Virus record (IMG/VR): IMGVR_UViG_3300011116_001123 | Span: 24,931-88,930 of that record | Source of the DNA: a virus | Length of the DNA: 64,000 bases | Direction: 5' to 3' (one strand) | Shown: positions 30,703-38,424 of the stretch, piece by piece | Layout: every line of letters starts with the position of its first letter | How positions within the stretch are numbered: the first letter of the stretch is position 1 | Notes under the pieces: model-generated | What the model saw: the letters and a program-made list of their open reading frames with translations, nothing else | The model's database searches: none | Told to the model about the DNA's origin: nothing | Translations under genes and position numbers: made by a program

Positions 30703-31068
30703 ATGGTTAACATAAAAACATTGTCTGAAAAATTAAAATATTTGATTGGTGAAGAATCGAATCGACAATTCGAAATATTGGATTTGGATGTGGATTTTTA
30801 TGACGGAAACAGTGGTTATCAATTATTTGTTAAGTTTGATTACTTTGGGGTAATTGATTCCCAGATGCCAGGTTTTGCCAGAGATATCTCTATAATGATA
30901 GAAAAAATAGAAAACATTATATCCAAAGTTACAATCACACCTGAAAGAAGATTAACTTTGTCTCAGAAAGTTGAGGTGGAATCTTTTATCGATAAAATTG
31001 ATTATAAGTTTGAAGATACACATATTTTTACTATTTCTTTTTTAGTTCATTACCTTGACAAAGATTAA
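30703..31068 (+). CDS. Hypothetical protein, 121 aa
   Basis: No family recognised. Predicted alternation of helix and strand with conserved-looking acidic strands ('EILDLDVDFYDGNSGYQLFVKFDYFGV'). It starts with a Lys-rich helix but lacks the usual tag end. Followed after 3 nt by the DnaJ-type zinc protein, so the two are co-transcribed. Confidence 0.6.
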   Translation: MVNIKTLSEKLKYLIGEESNRQFEILDLDVDFYDGNSGYQLFVKFDYFGVIDSQMPGFARDISIMIEKIENIISKVTITPERRLTLSQKVEVESFIDKIDYKFEDTHIFTISFLVHYLDKD

Positions 31069-31071
31069 ATT

Positions 31072-31866
31072 ATGGACGAAAAAATAAAAAAAACTGCCAC
31101 CAAACTTCAAGGTTTAGTAAAACATTACGATGACCCTGGTGAAGTTTATTACGATGTTAGAAAGATCGCCGAAACTCAAAGTGATTACTTCTATTACTTA
31201 GGTCCTGACAATATAATCAAATTGACATTATACATCTATTCACTCAAGAAAACTGGAGATTTGAAATTAGGTGAAAAAATGATCAACAACTTATCTTTTG
31301 TGCAACTTTTGACAACAGAAAATAAATCAACAATAAAGGAGTGCGAATCGTGTGACGGAATGGGTACAACCCCATGTAAAGTATGTGAAGGTGCTGGTAT
31401 GATAGAATGCCCAAAGTGTGAAGGTAGTGGTGAATTATCTCATGATTTTGTCGAAGATTATTTCGAAGAATGTAATGAATGTAAAGGTAGAGGAGATATA
31501 GTTTGCCCTTCATGTAGGAGGGAGGGAGAAACAGTTTGTGAAACATGTGGAGGAGAAGGAGAGATAGAAAGTGAAGATGAAGTGTCCTATGAGATTTATT
31601 TCATCGCTACTTGGAACAAACAGATTCAAGATCTTTGTGAATTACGCGCTGAGACATTAGAACCCGTAATGTCTTTGATACAATTTCTCAGATCAAGCAA
31701 CGATTATTTACAGTTGACTAGATGGGACGGATCAGCCGAACTTAATATAGATAAAGACCAAATGTACTGTCTTGATTACTCTAACGAACCTGAAATGCAC
31801 CTACAAAAAAACATGCTCATCAGACCACGAAATAGATACATACGAGATTTAGATTACTTAAAATAG
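31072..31866 (+). CDS. DnaJ-type zinc-finger protein without J domain, 264 aa
   Basis: The centre (about residues 87-170) carries repeated CxxCxGxG-like units: CESCDGMG, CKVCEGAG, CPKCEGSG, CNECKGRG, CPSCRREG and CETCGGEG, more than the four of DnaJ. There is no HPD-bearing J domain, so it would not recruit Hsp70 in the usual way. N- and C-terminal helical domains are unrecognised. It may act as a zinc-dependent chaperone or holdase. Confidence 0.75.
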   Translation: MDEKIKKTATKLQGLVKHYDDPGEVYYDVRKIAETQSDYFYYLGPDNIIKLTLYIYSLKKTGDLKLGEKMINNLSFVQLLTTENKSTIKECESCDGMGTTPCKVCEGAGMIECPKCEGSGELSHDFVEDYFEECNECKGRGDIVCPSCRREGETVCETCGGEGEIESEDEVSYEIYFIATWNKQIQDLCELRAETLEPVMSLIQFLRSSNDYLQLTRWDGSAELNIDKDQMYCLDYSNEPEMHLQKNMLIRPRNRYIRDLDYLK

Positions 31867-31892
31867 AAAAAGGAGACCGAAGTCTCCTTTAT
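31867..31892. terminator. Bidirectional rho-independent terminator
   Basis: AAAGGAGAC pairs with GTCTCCTTT around a 4-nt loop (CGAA, read as TTCG on the minus strand), with T-rich tails on both sides. It serves the plus-strand zinc protein and the convergent minus-strand gene at 31932. Confidence 0.85.
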
Positions 31893-31931
31893 AGGGCTGT
31901 ACAGGTTTTGTACAACTTCCACCACCAAGTT

Positions 31932-32231
31932 TTATCGGACTTGGAAACCGTTGTTTCTGAAAATAGAGTTAGCCAATTCCTCTAACTTTTCAGCTCTCAT
32001 AAAACCGATGACATCATCACCAAGTTCAGGAAAGAAATAACGTGTAAGAAAATTTCTATCTTTTGTATCAAAGATTGCAACTTCGAAAGTCTTATCGAAA
32101 TCTCCATACAATCCTTTTCTACCACCGACAATCGACAGTTCATATTTGTTGTTGAATATATTTGTCATTCTACCCCCATCACCAATCGGATGAGGTTTTG
32201 ACCAGCTTTGAATATCTTTGATAGTTATCAT
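31932..32231 (-). CDS. Hypothetical protein, 99 aa
   Basis: Not recognised. A mostly beta domain with 'SWSKPHPIGDGGRMTNIFNNKYELSIVGG' and an alpha C-terminus 'EKLEELANSIFRNNGF'. It overlaps the upstream 93-aa gene by 4 nt, implying coupling. Confidence 0.55.
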   Translation of the reverse strand: MITIKDIQSWSKPHPIGDGGRMTNIFNNKYELSIVGGRKGLYGDFDKTFEVAIFDTKDRNFLTRYFFPELGDDVIGFMRAEKLEELANSIFRNNGFQVR

Positions 32232-32509
32232 TTTGTTACTTCCGCCTCGATTTTAGATTTGTTGATAAGATGCTCCGCTAACGTATAAGTATCCACATTT
32301 GTGGTGATAATAGATTCAACTAAATGTTTGAATGGTATGTGAACAAAGAAATCCACACCATTGAAGAAAGTTAAATCATTCTTCAATTCAATACTTCCCT
32401 GAATCATCTTAAGAAAAAGTTTGAATTGAGTACCGTTCACAAATGTCTCATTCAAAAGAGTTCCGAACTTTTCGTGTTGAATCTTGATGTTGTGGGAGGT
32501 CATGTTCAT
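32228..32509 (-). CDS. Hypothetical protein, 93 aa
   Basis: The start at 32509 is chosen over an upstream-extended frame that would run through the terminator hairpins at 32553-32644. 'FKLFLKMIQGSIELKNDLTFFNGVDFFVHIPFKHLVE' suggests an alpha/beta domain. Function unknown. Confidence 0.55.
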   Translation of the reverse strand: MNMTSHNIKIQHEKFGTLLNETFVNGTQFKLFLKMIQGSIELKNDLTFFNGVDFFVHIPFKHLVESIITTNVDTYTLAEHLINKSKIEAEVTK

Positions 32510-32552
32510 ATCTTCGTCGTTTGTTTTACAAATATAGTAAACTCCCACAATA

Positions 32553-32587
32553 ATAAAAAAAAATCCCCCACTTTTTTTTAGTAGGGG
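32553..32587 (-). terminator. Rho-independent terminator (second of two)
   Basis: CCCCTAC pairs with GTGGGGG around an A-rich loop; a T9 run follows on the minus strand. It backs up the terminator of the ncRNA candidate upstream. Confidence 0.7.
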
Positions 32588-32593
32588 TGAGAG

Positions 32594-32731
32594 AAAAAAA
32601 AAGTCCCACAAACTCCTTCTCTCTCGAACTCTCATTTGTGGGACAAATGTTTCACGAATGTAACAATTCTCTTTTTCAAAATCGAATTGTAGTGAAACTT
32701 TTTGTGGGGGTGTTGAATCTCTCGATTCAGT
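32594..32731 (-). ncRNA. Candidate structured non-coding RNA, about 138 nt
   Basis: This gap has no convincing gene but is rich in base pairing on the minus strand. Hairpin 1: TGAATC-GAGA-GATTCA (32714-32729), a GNRA tetraloop. Hairpin 2: GTTTCAC/GTGAAAC (32692-32698 with 32649-32655) enclosing CAATTC/GAATTG. Hairpin 3: a 10-bp stem GTCCCACAAA/TTTGTGGGAC (32603-32612 with 32635-32644) followed by nine T residues. A TATTTAT motif lies just before hairpin 1. Ends are estimated; no known RNA family recognised. Confidence 0.55.
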
Positions 32732-32734
32732 TAT

Positions 32735-32741
32735 ATAAATA
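32735..32741 (-). promoter_or_regulatory. TATTTAT motif upstream of the ncRNA candidate
   Basis: TATTTAT on the minus strand, a few nt before hairpin 1. No start codon follows at the usual spacing, so the motif here would act on an RNA, which argues that it is a promoter rather than a translation signal. Confidence 0.45.
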
Positions 32742-32761
32742 TAGACAACATTTATAAAAAA

Positions 32762-33172
32762 TCAACTGACAGAAAAATATTTTTTTAATATTGTCCGCAA
32801 ATTCGACTCCAACCCCAATTTTTTTGTTTCTTCGAGAGTGAAATATCCACATTTACTGTGCTCGTGTCCATCTGATGCCGCATCTAAATCAGGTAGTATT
32901 TCATCACCTAATTCAGATATAAACACATAAATAAAGTCATTGTTGGACTCATCATTGTCGATTGTAGGAATTGTTCCAATGAAATCTATATCATTCTCTG
33001 ATAATTCAAAGTCAGTCTCCTCATATAATTCACGAACCGCAGCTTCTCTTGGAGTTTCTCCCCTCTCAATTTTACCTGTGGGAATGAACCATTGATTTGC
33101 ATGAGATTGGTTTTCATTACGTTTACATAATAAAAACTTATCTCTGTATTTTAGTATTACACCTGAGTACAT
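32762..33172 (-). CDS. Nudix hydrolase, 136 aa
   Basis: A complete Nudix box is visible: GKIERGETPREAAVRELYEETDF (G-x5-E-x7-R-E-x2-E-E pattern). 'SHANQWFIPTGKIERGE' precedes it as in MutT-like enzymes, and the size is typical. Substrate not predictable; options include oxidised nucleotides, nucleotide sugars or NAD-related compounds. It is divergent from the DUF192 gene. Confidence 0.9.
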   Translation of the reverse strand: MYSGVILKYRDKFLLCKRNENQSHANQWFIPTGKIERGETPREAAVRELYEETDFELSENDIDFIGTIPTIDNDESNNDFIYVFISELGDEILPDLDAASDGHEHSKCGYFTLEETKKLGLESNLRTILKKYFSVS

Positions 33173-33186
33173 TTTAACTTAATTTG

Positions 33187-33193
33187 TATTTAT
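33187..33193 (+). promoter_or_regulatory. RTATTTAT late-type promoter motif (short spacer)
   Basis: GTATTTAT, 4 nt before the ATG at 33198. Confidence 0.55.
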
Positions 33194-33197
33194 AATT

Positions 33198-33545
33198 ATG
33201 GATGTTTCAATAAATAATCACAGATTCGAAGTTATTACTCTTTTGGACCCACGTTCCCAACAAATTGGAATGATGGGTAAAAGATTTTCCCATATCAAAC
33301 AAGGTATGTTATTTTTGATGGGAGGTAAAGAACAATGTTTTTGGATGAAAAACTGTATTGTACCTTTAGACATTATTATAATAAAAAATAATGTCATTGT
33401 CAACATCCATCATGATTGTCCTCCTTGTCTTCAAGAGGATTGTCCAACTTATTGTGGTAACGGTAATATTGTATTGGAATTACGTGGTGGAGCTTGTCAA
33501 AAGTTGGATATCAAACCTGGAGACACAGTTAATTATCTGCTTTAG
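33198..33545 (+). CDS. DUF192 family protein, 115 aa
   Basis: The family signatures are present: 'RSQQIGMMGKRF' near the start, 'GMLFLM', then 'CFWMKNCIVPLDIIII' (MKNTxIPLDxxF-like), and 'VLELRGGACQKLDIKPGDTV' (the ELxxGxxxxxxIxxGDxV end). A 'CPPCLQEDCPTYC' insert adds five cysteines, possibly binding metal. DUF192 function is unknown. No signal peptide is seen, unlike many bacterial members. Confidence 0.85.
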   Translation: MDVSINNHRFEVITLLDPRSQQIGMMGKRFSHIKQGMLFLMGGKEQCFWMKNCIVPLDIIIIKNNVIVNIHHDCPPCLQEDCPTYCGNGNIVLELRGGACQKLDIKPGDTVNYLL

Positions 33546-34935
33546 ATTGTTCAATTTTTTCTTTTAAAACTTTTTGAAATTGATTTGCAATCATCTTCGT
33601 GAACTTAACCGATGGACTATCTTCCGATTCAGGGTTGTATCTGTAGTTACCTTGAGGTGGTCTTGTACTTCTTCCTAAGTAGTTTAATCCTGATATGTTT
33701 GTGATACACTTATGTCCACCAGAGTTTGATTGAATCAAGTCCCAAGCATTAACACCTATTTTATCCAAAATTTTCATTTCATCTTCAGTCAAACTATTGA
33801 AAGGTTTTTCCATCAAAGATTGGATTTTATCCATAACTTTTTCACCACCATCTATGACCGTTATTTTGTCTCCATACAATGCTTTAAAATCTTTGAAGGT
33901 AAATCCAATACTTTCAGGACCGACACTTGTTTCACTTACCCACTTTATCGTTGATAATGGAACAGTTTTTTGTTTTAACTGTTCTTCCCATTTTCCGAGT
34001 ACTTCTTGAGCAATTTCACCCAAATTCACACCTTTGAGTTGTCTGTCAAGTTTGAATGGATTACATGATGCTTGAACCAAACCCATCGGCCATACCATAA
34101 TTAAAAAATCAGCCTCAGGATTGTTCTTATATGGAGTATATCTATCGTAAGAACCTGGCTTGAACATGCTTCCTCCACCATATTGGAAAATAATATTATC
34201 CGTTACAGTCGGAAATGATTTCATCTTCTCTGTATAATCTTCAGCATTTTTCTGAAGTTCTTCAGCTGAAGGTGCTCCAACCGACTTCATCCAAGATTTA
34301 ATATTATTCAAGATAGACATCAGAGATGGTTGTGAATCCATAACTAACATCTCTAAGAAACCAGGTTTGTTCTTAAAGGCTAATAATAGTTTATTAATTA
34401 CTAATCCCAATAACATCTTATTACCTTGAAGAGAAGTTTCTCTATCTAATCGGAACAAATAATTTACCACATCCTCTGGACTTAAGTTTTGTCTTGCAAA
34501 ATCTGCTGAGTCAACTGTGTTAATTAACAATATATCAGATGATGGGAATAGGTCTCTTGGTGAAACGACCTGTGAAATAGTTGCAACATTAGACCGAGAT
34601 TGTCGAAATGACGTAGATTTTGTATCTTCAGCACCCGCTTGTCTATCATGATGATCCGTATGAATAACAAACATTGGTTTACCATGCGCAAAGTCAACAA
34701 GTACGGGCATTGTATCTCCCATTGCGTCATTCTTTTTTACCGCAAATTCTTTGTCACCATATTGAATTACATGGGCATCGACAACATCGATACCGTTATC
34801 CTCAAGGTATTTTTTCATTGCAATTGCGGTGGTTACACCATCTAAATCCTGATGGAAGTAGATTTCAGCTTTTGGATATCTTTTACTTAATCCTTTTATA
34901 TCCCTAATACCACCCTCTTTTATTATTTTTTTCAT
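33529..34935 (-). CDS. DHH/DHHA1-type phosphoesterase, 468 aa
   Basis: 'AEIYFHQDLDGVTTAIAMKKYL' carries the first metal-binding Asp pair, and 'FVIHTDHHDRQAG' the DHH motif (residues 94-96). Near the C-terminus 'SGGHKCITNISGL' (406-) matches the DHHA1 GGH signature. RecJ-type exonucleases, nanoRNases and cyclic-dinucleotide phosphodiesterases share this architecture. The first residues (KKIIKEGG) resemble a shortened tag. It overlaps the tagged PG-binding gene by 4 nt (ATGA). Degradation of oligonucleotides or cyclic nucleotide signals is a plausible, untested role. Confidence 0.8.
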   Translation of the reverse strand: MKKIIKEGGIRDIKGLSKRYPKAEIYFHQDLDGVTTAIAMKKYLEDNGIDVVDAHVIQYGDKEFAVKKNDAMGDTMPVLVDFAHGKPMFVIHTDHHDRQAGAEDTKSTSFRQSRSNVATISQVVSPRDLFPSSDILLINTVDSADFARQNLSPEDVVNYLFRLDRETSLQGNKMLLGLVINKLLLAFKNKPGFLEMLVMDSQPSLMSILNNIKSWMKSVGAPSAEELQKNAEDYTEKMKSFPTVTDNIIFQYGGGSMFKPGSYDRYTPYKNNPEADFLIMVWPMGLVQASCNPFKLDRQLKGVNLGEIAQEVLGKWEEQLKQKTVPLSTIKWVSETSVGPESIGFTFKDFKALYGDKITVIDGGEKVMDKIQSLMEKPFNSLTEDEMKILDKIGVNAWDLIQSNSGGHKCITNISGLNYLGRSTRPPQGNYRYNPESEDSPSVKFTKMIANQFQKVLKEKIEQSKADN

Positions 34936-35294
34936 TGAAACTGTTTTTTAACCCACTCGAGAAAATTTCCCCAATAATCTTCGTGTACACCATATTCGTT
35001 GGCAACTATGTTTTTCAACATAATTTTGTCTTTCTCAGGCATTTTCGCGTAAGTTTTGTCTCCAAATTGACCATCTGTAGGATATACTCCAATCATTTCT
35101 TGATATTTAGCAATCGCTTTCTCAGTCTCTGAATTTCGTCCAGTTCTACCATCCACTACTAAACCAGCATTCATTCTTTTATTCAGAAAAGCCTGAATTC
35201 TATAAATGTGCTCTCGGTGATACATTTGTTCGTTAATCACTCTTTTAACTACTCTTGTCAAGTCGGACTCCGTCAATTTAATTATTTTTGCCAT
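34932..35294 (-). CDS. Tagged peptidoglycan-binding protein, 120 aa
   Basis: Textbook LTESDL tag (AKIIKLTESDLTRVV, ending VINEQ at residue 23) followed by a PG_binding_1-like domain: 'IYRIQAFLNKRMNAGLVVDGRTGRNSETEKAIAKYQ' and 'TDGQFGDKTYAKM'. The domain binds cell-wall peptide or glycan. Likely carried in the virion. Coupled to the downstream DHH gene and 2 nt after the DUF5856 gene. Confidence 0.75.
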   Translation of the reverse strand: MAKIIKLTESDLTRVVKRVINEQMYHREHIYRIQAFLNKRMNAGLVVDGRTGRNSETEKAIAKYQEMIGVYPTDGQFGDKTYAKMPEKDKIMLKNIVANEYGVHEDYWGNFLEWVKKQFQ

Positions 35295-35296
35295 GA

Positions 35297-35668
35297 TTAG
35301 TACTTAAGGGTTAATAAGTATTTTGATTTGTTTATCGTAGCCAACATTTCATCACGGATGTTCAACAAATCAGTATCATATCTTGTATCCAATCGATCCG
35401 AAAAACTAACCAAAAATTCTGTGATTCCATCCAAAAAATTCTGCATGCTAATTGAAGATATATCTTGGAACATTAACGCAAACTCAGGGTCAAACTTGGG
35501 TCTACCATACTTTCCCATCATTACTTCTGTAAATTCATCGATTAAGTCACCGAGTCCATCATATATTTCTCCGTAAGTTCTGTGTTTTGCATCTCCATAT
35601 GTCTGCCAATGCAAAAACTTCCATTGAAGTTGCATTTGTACCAATTTTTTTATTAGTTCTTCTTTCAT
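35297..35668 (-). CDS. DUF5856-like protein, 123 aa
   Basis: 'MQLQWKFLHWQTYGDAKHRTYGEIYDGLGDLIDEFTEVMMGKYGRP' matches the DUF5856 family, a ferritin/Dps-like helical bundle known from phages and large viruses. Conserved His-Trp-Gln-Thr and the E/D-rich helix are visible; whether it binds metal is unknown. An RTATTTAT motif sits 4 nt upstream, and it likely heads the operon with the tagged PG-binding and DHH genes. Confidence 0.8.
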   Translation of the reverse strand: MKEELIKKLVQMQLQWKFLHWQTYGDAKHRTYGEIYDGLGDLIDEFTEVMMGKYGRPKFDPEFALMFQDISSISMQNFLDGITEFLVSFSDRLDTRYDTDLLNIRDEMLATINKSKYLLTLKY

Positions 35669-35672
35669 GATA

Positions 35673-35679
35673 ATAAATA
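35673..35679 (-). promoter_or_regulatory. RTATTTAT late-type promoter motif (short spacer)
   Basis: GTATTTAT on the minus strand, 4 nt before the ATG at 35668, directly after a terminator. Confidence 0.55.
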
Positions 35680-35689
35680 CCTCATAAAC

Positions 35690-35716
35690 AAAAAAAAGGT
35701 CTTTCGGGACCTTTTA
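35690..35716 (-). terminator. Rho-independent terminator
   Basis: AAAAGGTC pairs with GACCTTTT around a 6-nt loop, with a T-run on the minus strand. It ends the methyltransferase operon. Confidence 0.8.
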
Positions 35717-36577
35717 AGTTTGAGTTTGTGTAAAATCAAATTCTCCTTGTTTTTTACTGTTCACAAAAAACTGAACCCTTTTTCTAACCACTTCACAATA
35801 GTTGGGGCTCAATTCAATTCCAATCCATCTACGGCCAAGAATTTCCGCACTAACCAACGAAGTTCCCGAACCAGCAAAAGGGTCTAAAACTACATCATTC
35901 TTATATGTAAGAATTTTTATTGCTTTCGAAGGAATATCCATCGAGAATGTTGCCTTTGTTTGTTGTTTTGTGTCGGCAAAGTATTCCCATTGACCATAAA
36001 CCAAACTCATAAATTCTTTCTTATCTTCTTCTTTGTATATGGTTTTCCTCTTCGAAGAACCATCTTCTTGTTCAATGTCAATTACTTCGGATTCCCATTG
36101 TGGGTCCCCTTTCAATTTCTTAATTCTATCTTTTTTGTAAGCAAGAATCACACATTCTTTCGGATTATAAATGTACGGACTTGAGGGAGACATCCAAGAA
36201 CCCCAAGCGGTAGTTTTACTTCTATGAGGAGAATTCTCATCCAAGTCCACAAGACCATAAAACTTAAATCCAACTTTTTTCATGATGGACCAAAACTCCG
36301 CCATAAATAAAACTCTACCTCCACGATCTTGAACATTGACTTCATAAGGGATGTTAATCGCAATCCTACCATCATCTTTAAGAACTCTGAACGCCTGAGT
36401 CAACCAATCATCCGTGAACCTCCAATAAGAGTTCATAGATTGATTATCATCGTGAACGTCGTAATCTATCCCCACGTTGTATGGGGGTGAGGTAACAATT
36501 AAATCAATTATTGACTCAGGTAATTTACCCATCTCAACAACACAATCACCATTTATAATCCTATTTGTTTCGAACAT
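35714..36577 (-). CDS. DNA methyltransferase (N4-cytosine/N6-adenine, beta-type order), 287 aa
   Basis: Motif IV '[12 protein letters not shown]' comes first and motif I '[30 protein letters not shown]' near the end, the permuted order of beta-group enzymes. '[24 protein letters not shown]' is the region that often precedes it in phage and restriction-modification enzymes. No partner endonuclease adjoins, so it probably protects phage DNA or alters regulation. It is the last gene of the run beginning near 37.9 kb. Confidence 0.9.
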   Translation of the reverse strand: MFETNRIINGDCVVEMGKLPESIIDLIVTSPPYNVGIDYDVHDDNQSMNSYWRFTDDWLTQAFRVLKDDGRIAINIPYEVNVQDRGGRVLFMAEFWSIMKKVGFKFYGLVDLDENSPHRSKTTAWGSWMSPSSPYIYNPKECVILAYKKDRIKKLKGDPQWESEVIDIEQEDGSSKRKTIYKEEDKKEFMSLVYGQWEYFADTKQQTKATFSMDIPSKAIKILTYKNDVVLDPFAGSGTSLVSAEILGRRWIGIELSPNYCEVVRKRVQFFVNSKKQGEFDFTQTQT

Positions 36578-36582
36578 ATTTT

Positions 36583-36816
36583 TTATTTTATAATAACAAC
36601 ATCACCTTCCCAAATTACCTCATTTGCAAAACAACTAACATGATGTTTATCAACTTTAGTTGCTCTTACACTATCCCAAACTTCATCGCGAGTTGTATGA
36701 ACAGGTACTTCAAAAATAACATTTGAACAAAGGTGTTCTATACCATCAACAATTATTCTCCAATAATGGTAATCGTCTTCGCATTGGGTATTCCACCTTA
36801 CTTTTACATCAATCAT
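36583..36816 (-). CDS. Hypothetical protein, 77 aa
   Basis: A small beta-rich protein with '[16 protein letters not shown]' and '[20 protein letters not shown]', a pattern I have seen in other phage small proteins without a known role. The start overlaps the upstream gene by 4 nt (ATGA). Confidence 0.55.
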   Translation of the reverse strand: MIDVKVRWNTQCEDDYHYWRIIVDGIEHLCSNVIFEVPVHTTRDEVWDSVRATKVDKHHVSCFANEVIWEGDVVIIK

Positions 36817-37214
36817 AATTTACCTTCCTTTCTCATTTGTTCTCTGATTTTTGTGGCAGAGATATCCGAAACTTCTTGAGGTGGAATGTGTTCAATAATG
36901 TCATAACCGACTCCTCTACCAAAATTAATAGATTCTATATTAGGGATAATAATAACTTTAACTCTACCCTCCATAATTAAGTCTATAAGTTCTCCAGTGA
37001 TTCTATTCTCAACCTCTTGTGAAGTATAAGGATTTTTATCGTCAGGTTCAATGTCTCTAATACAAATTAGAACATTTTTACCTTCGTCTAATATTTCATT
37101 CACAATCCACCTATGTCCAGCATGAAAGGGTTGAAATCTTCCCACAAACATGGAATATTGTTTACCTCCCGTATTTTTTAATTTTGGATCTCCCTCGACG
37201 TGTACCTTTTTCAT
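36813..37214 (-). CDS. HxGH nucleotidyltransferase (NMNAT/cytidylyltransferase-like), 133 aa
   Basis: 'YSMFVGRFQPFHAGHRWIVNEIL' holds the HxGH (HAGH) nucleotide-binding signature, and 'VSDISATKIREQM' the I-S-x-T-x-I-R motif of NMNAT and related enzymes. It would join a nucleotide to a phosphate-bearing substrate, releasing pyrophosphate. NMN adenylylation for NAD synthesis is the most likely role, but cytidylyl or sulfate transfer cannot be excluded. It overlaps the kinase gene by 4 nt, so they probably share a pathway. Confidence 0.75.
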   Translation of the reverse strand: MKKVHVEGDPKLKNTGGKQYSMFVGRFQPFHAGHRWIVNEILDEGKNVLICIRDIEPDDKNPYTSQEVENRITGELIDLIMEGRVKVIIIPNIESINFGRGVGYDIIEHIPPQEVSDISATKIREQMRKEGKL

Positions 37215-37663
37215 TTTTGTTTTTGATTTGTTTTTATGAACTCCAAAATAATATTTACAGAATCCTCAATTGAGACCTTGGTTGTATCAATATCAATGAA
37301 ATTCTCAGTTGGTTGTTGATATTCTTTAACGAAATAATCTTCTCTACCTCTAACTTCGGTGGTGTGTACATAAACTTCGATAAGTTTATCTCCCATCTTT
37401 GATTTGAACCTATCTCTTTGGTCTTTATATGGAGACACCAAAGAAACAAATACGTGTTTACCTTTATTATGAAGATATTCTGAGATTTGTTGAGCAAGTT
37501 CAATATTCTTTCTCCGTCCAACTTCGGAGTAATCCTTATTATCAAATAAATCCCTCAAATCATCACCATCAATGTGAAATACATCTGACCCCATGTTCAA
37601 CATTATTTGTTTACATAGAGTTGTCTTACCCGATCCAGGTTGTCCCGTTAACCAAACTATCAT
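37211..37663 (-). CDS. APS-kinase-like P-loop kinase, 150 aa
   Basis: The Walker A 'GQPGSGKTTLCKQI' is followed by 'FHIDGDDLRDLFDNKDYSEVGRRKNIE' (the IDGDxxR substrate segment of adenylylsulfate kinases) and 'VFVSLVSPYKDQRDRF', an order specific to CysC-type kinases; it is shorter than cellular CysC (~200 aa). Substrate uncertain; the neighbouring nucleotidyltransferase hints at a paired nucleotide activation step. Confidence 0.75.
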   Translation of the reverse strand: MIVWLTGQPGSGKTTLCKQIMLNMGSDVFHIDGDDLRDLFDNKDYSEVGRRKNIELAQQISEYLHNKGKHVFVSLVSPYKDQRDRFKSKMGDKLIEVYVHTTEVRGREDYFVKEYQQPTENFIDIDTTKVSIEDSVNIILEFIKTNQKQK

Positions 37664-37884
37664 TTTTCTAAATTTTTGATTTTTCTATCTAAATAAAATG
37701 CGGCTTTCTTCAAGTCTTCAAGTTCTTTTGTTTGGTCTTTTTTACCAGCCCTTGCAACGTATTTAACAACGTTGAATAGATACGCATCTTTATCTAAATC
37801 CCACGCCTCACATACTTTGATAACCTCATAGGTATTGTCCTCACCCCCATAATGATTAGGGTGATTTACCATTTCTTTATTCAT
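37660..37884 (-). CDS. DUF3310 protein, 74 aa
   Basis: 'MVNHPNHYGGEDNTYEVIKVCEAW' and 'LFNVVKYVARAGKKDQTKELEDLKKAAFYLDRKI' are diagnostic of DUF3310 (SaV-like), a common small phage family of unknown nucleotide-related role. The start at 37884 fits the family; an upstream-extended frame exists. It overlaps the kinase start by 4 nt. Confidence 0.85.
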   Translation of the reverse strand: MNKEMVNHPNHYGGEDNTYEVIKVCEAWDLDKDAYLFNVVKYVARAGKKDQTKELEDLKKAAFYLDRKIKNLEK

Positions 37885-38000
37885 TGTTTTTACCCCACTT
37901 TTTTCCAATGTATTCATTGTATCTATCATATTTTCTTGGACTGTATAGAATCCAAACAAAATAGATATCAATGAACCATTCTATTTTTTTTAGAATTTTT

Positions 38001-38213
38001 TTAATTTTTTCCAAAATATTGTTCGATGGTTTCAAGTCTTTCATCAGCATCTGCCAACATACGGAGAGCTTCTTCAGCATTCTCATAAAAGTCTTTGGTT
38101 GAATGGTCACCGATACCTACACCTGTATTACCTAACAAGTCCAGGGTTAATAGTGCTTTAGCCTTATCCGCCTCTGCTGAGGTCTTTAACATTTTGATTA
38201 GATTTTTATTCAT
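38001..38213 (-). CDS. Hypothetical protein, 70 aa
   Basis: The start 'MNKNLIKML' is chosen over one 3 codons upstream. The rest is helical with a Gly-rich turn ('LLGNTGVGIGDHS') and an acidic end ('EEALRMLADADERLETIEQYF'). Not recognised. It overlaps the upstream gene. Confidence 0.55.
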   Translation of the reverse strand: MNKNLIKMLKTSAEADKAKALLTLDLLGNTGVGIGDHSTKDFYENAEEALRMLADADERLETIEQYFGKN

Positions 38214-38406
38214 AACTTTCATTTTGATTAATTAAATTTAATATTTGTTCATCGGTTTTTCCTTGAACGTGCATGTTGAAAATAAGAGAACAGGTATCAT
38301 TCTCGAAATACAACATATCACTTTTCCCGTAATATTCTTTCAATCTCCTTTCTTTGAGGGCTGTGACACATTGGTCAAGTTTTACCCATCTCTTGTTAAC
38401 GCTCAT
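38206..38406 (-). CDS. Hypothetical protein, 66 aa
   Basis: Short, basic N-terminus, then 'MLYFENDTCSLIFNMHVQGKTDEQILNLINQ' which suggests a helix-rich DNA- or protein-binding module. Not recognised. Confidence 0.5.
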   Translation of the reverse strand: MSVNKRWVKLDQCVTALKERRLKEYYGKSDMLYFENDTCSLIFNMHVQGKTDEQILNLINQNESYE

Positions 38407-38424
38407 TTTGAAAATATAATAAAG

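Noticed and set aside
32228-32635. Long N-terminal extension of the 93-aa gene to 32635
   Set aside because: It would translate through two rho-independent terminators and the ncRNA hairpins; the extra residues are low-complexity hydrophobic.
34674-34907. Plus-strand frames within the DHH gene (34639-34907)
   Set aside because: Fully internal to a well-supported minus-strand gene with conserved motifs, so shadow frames.
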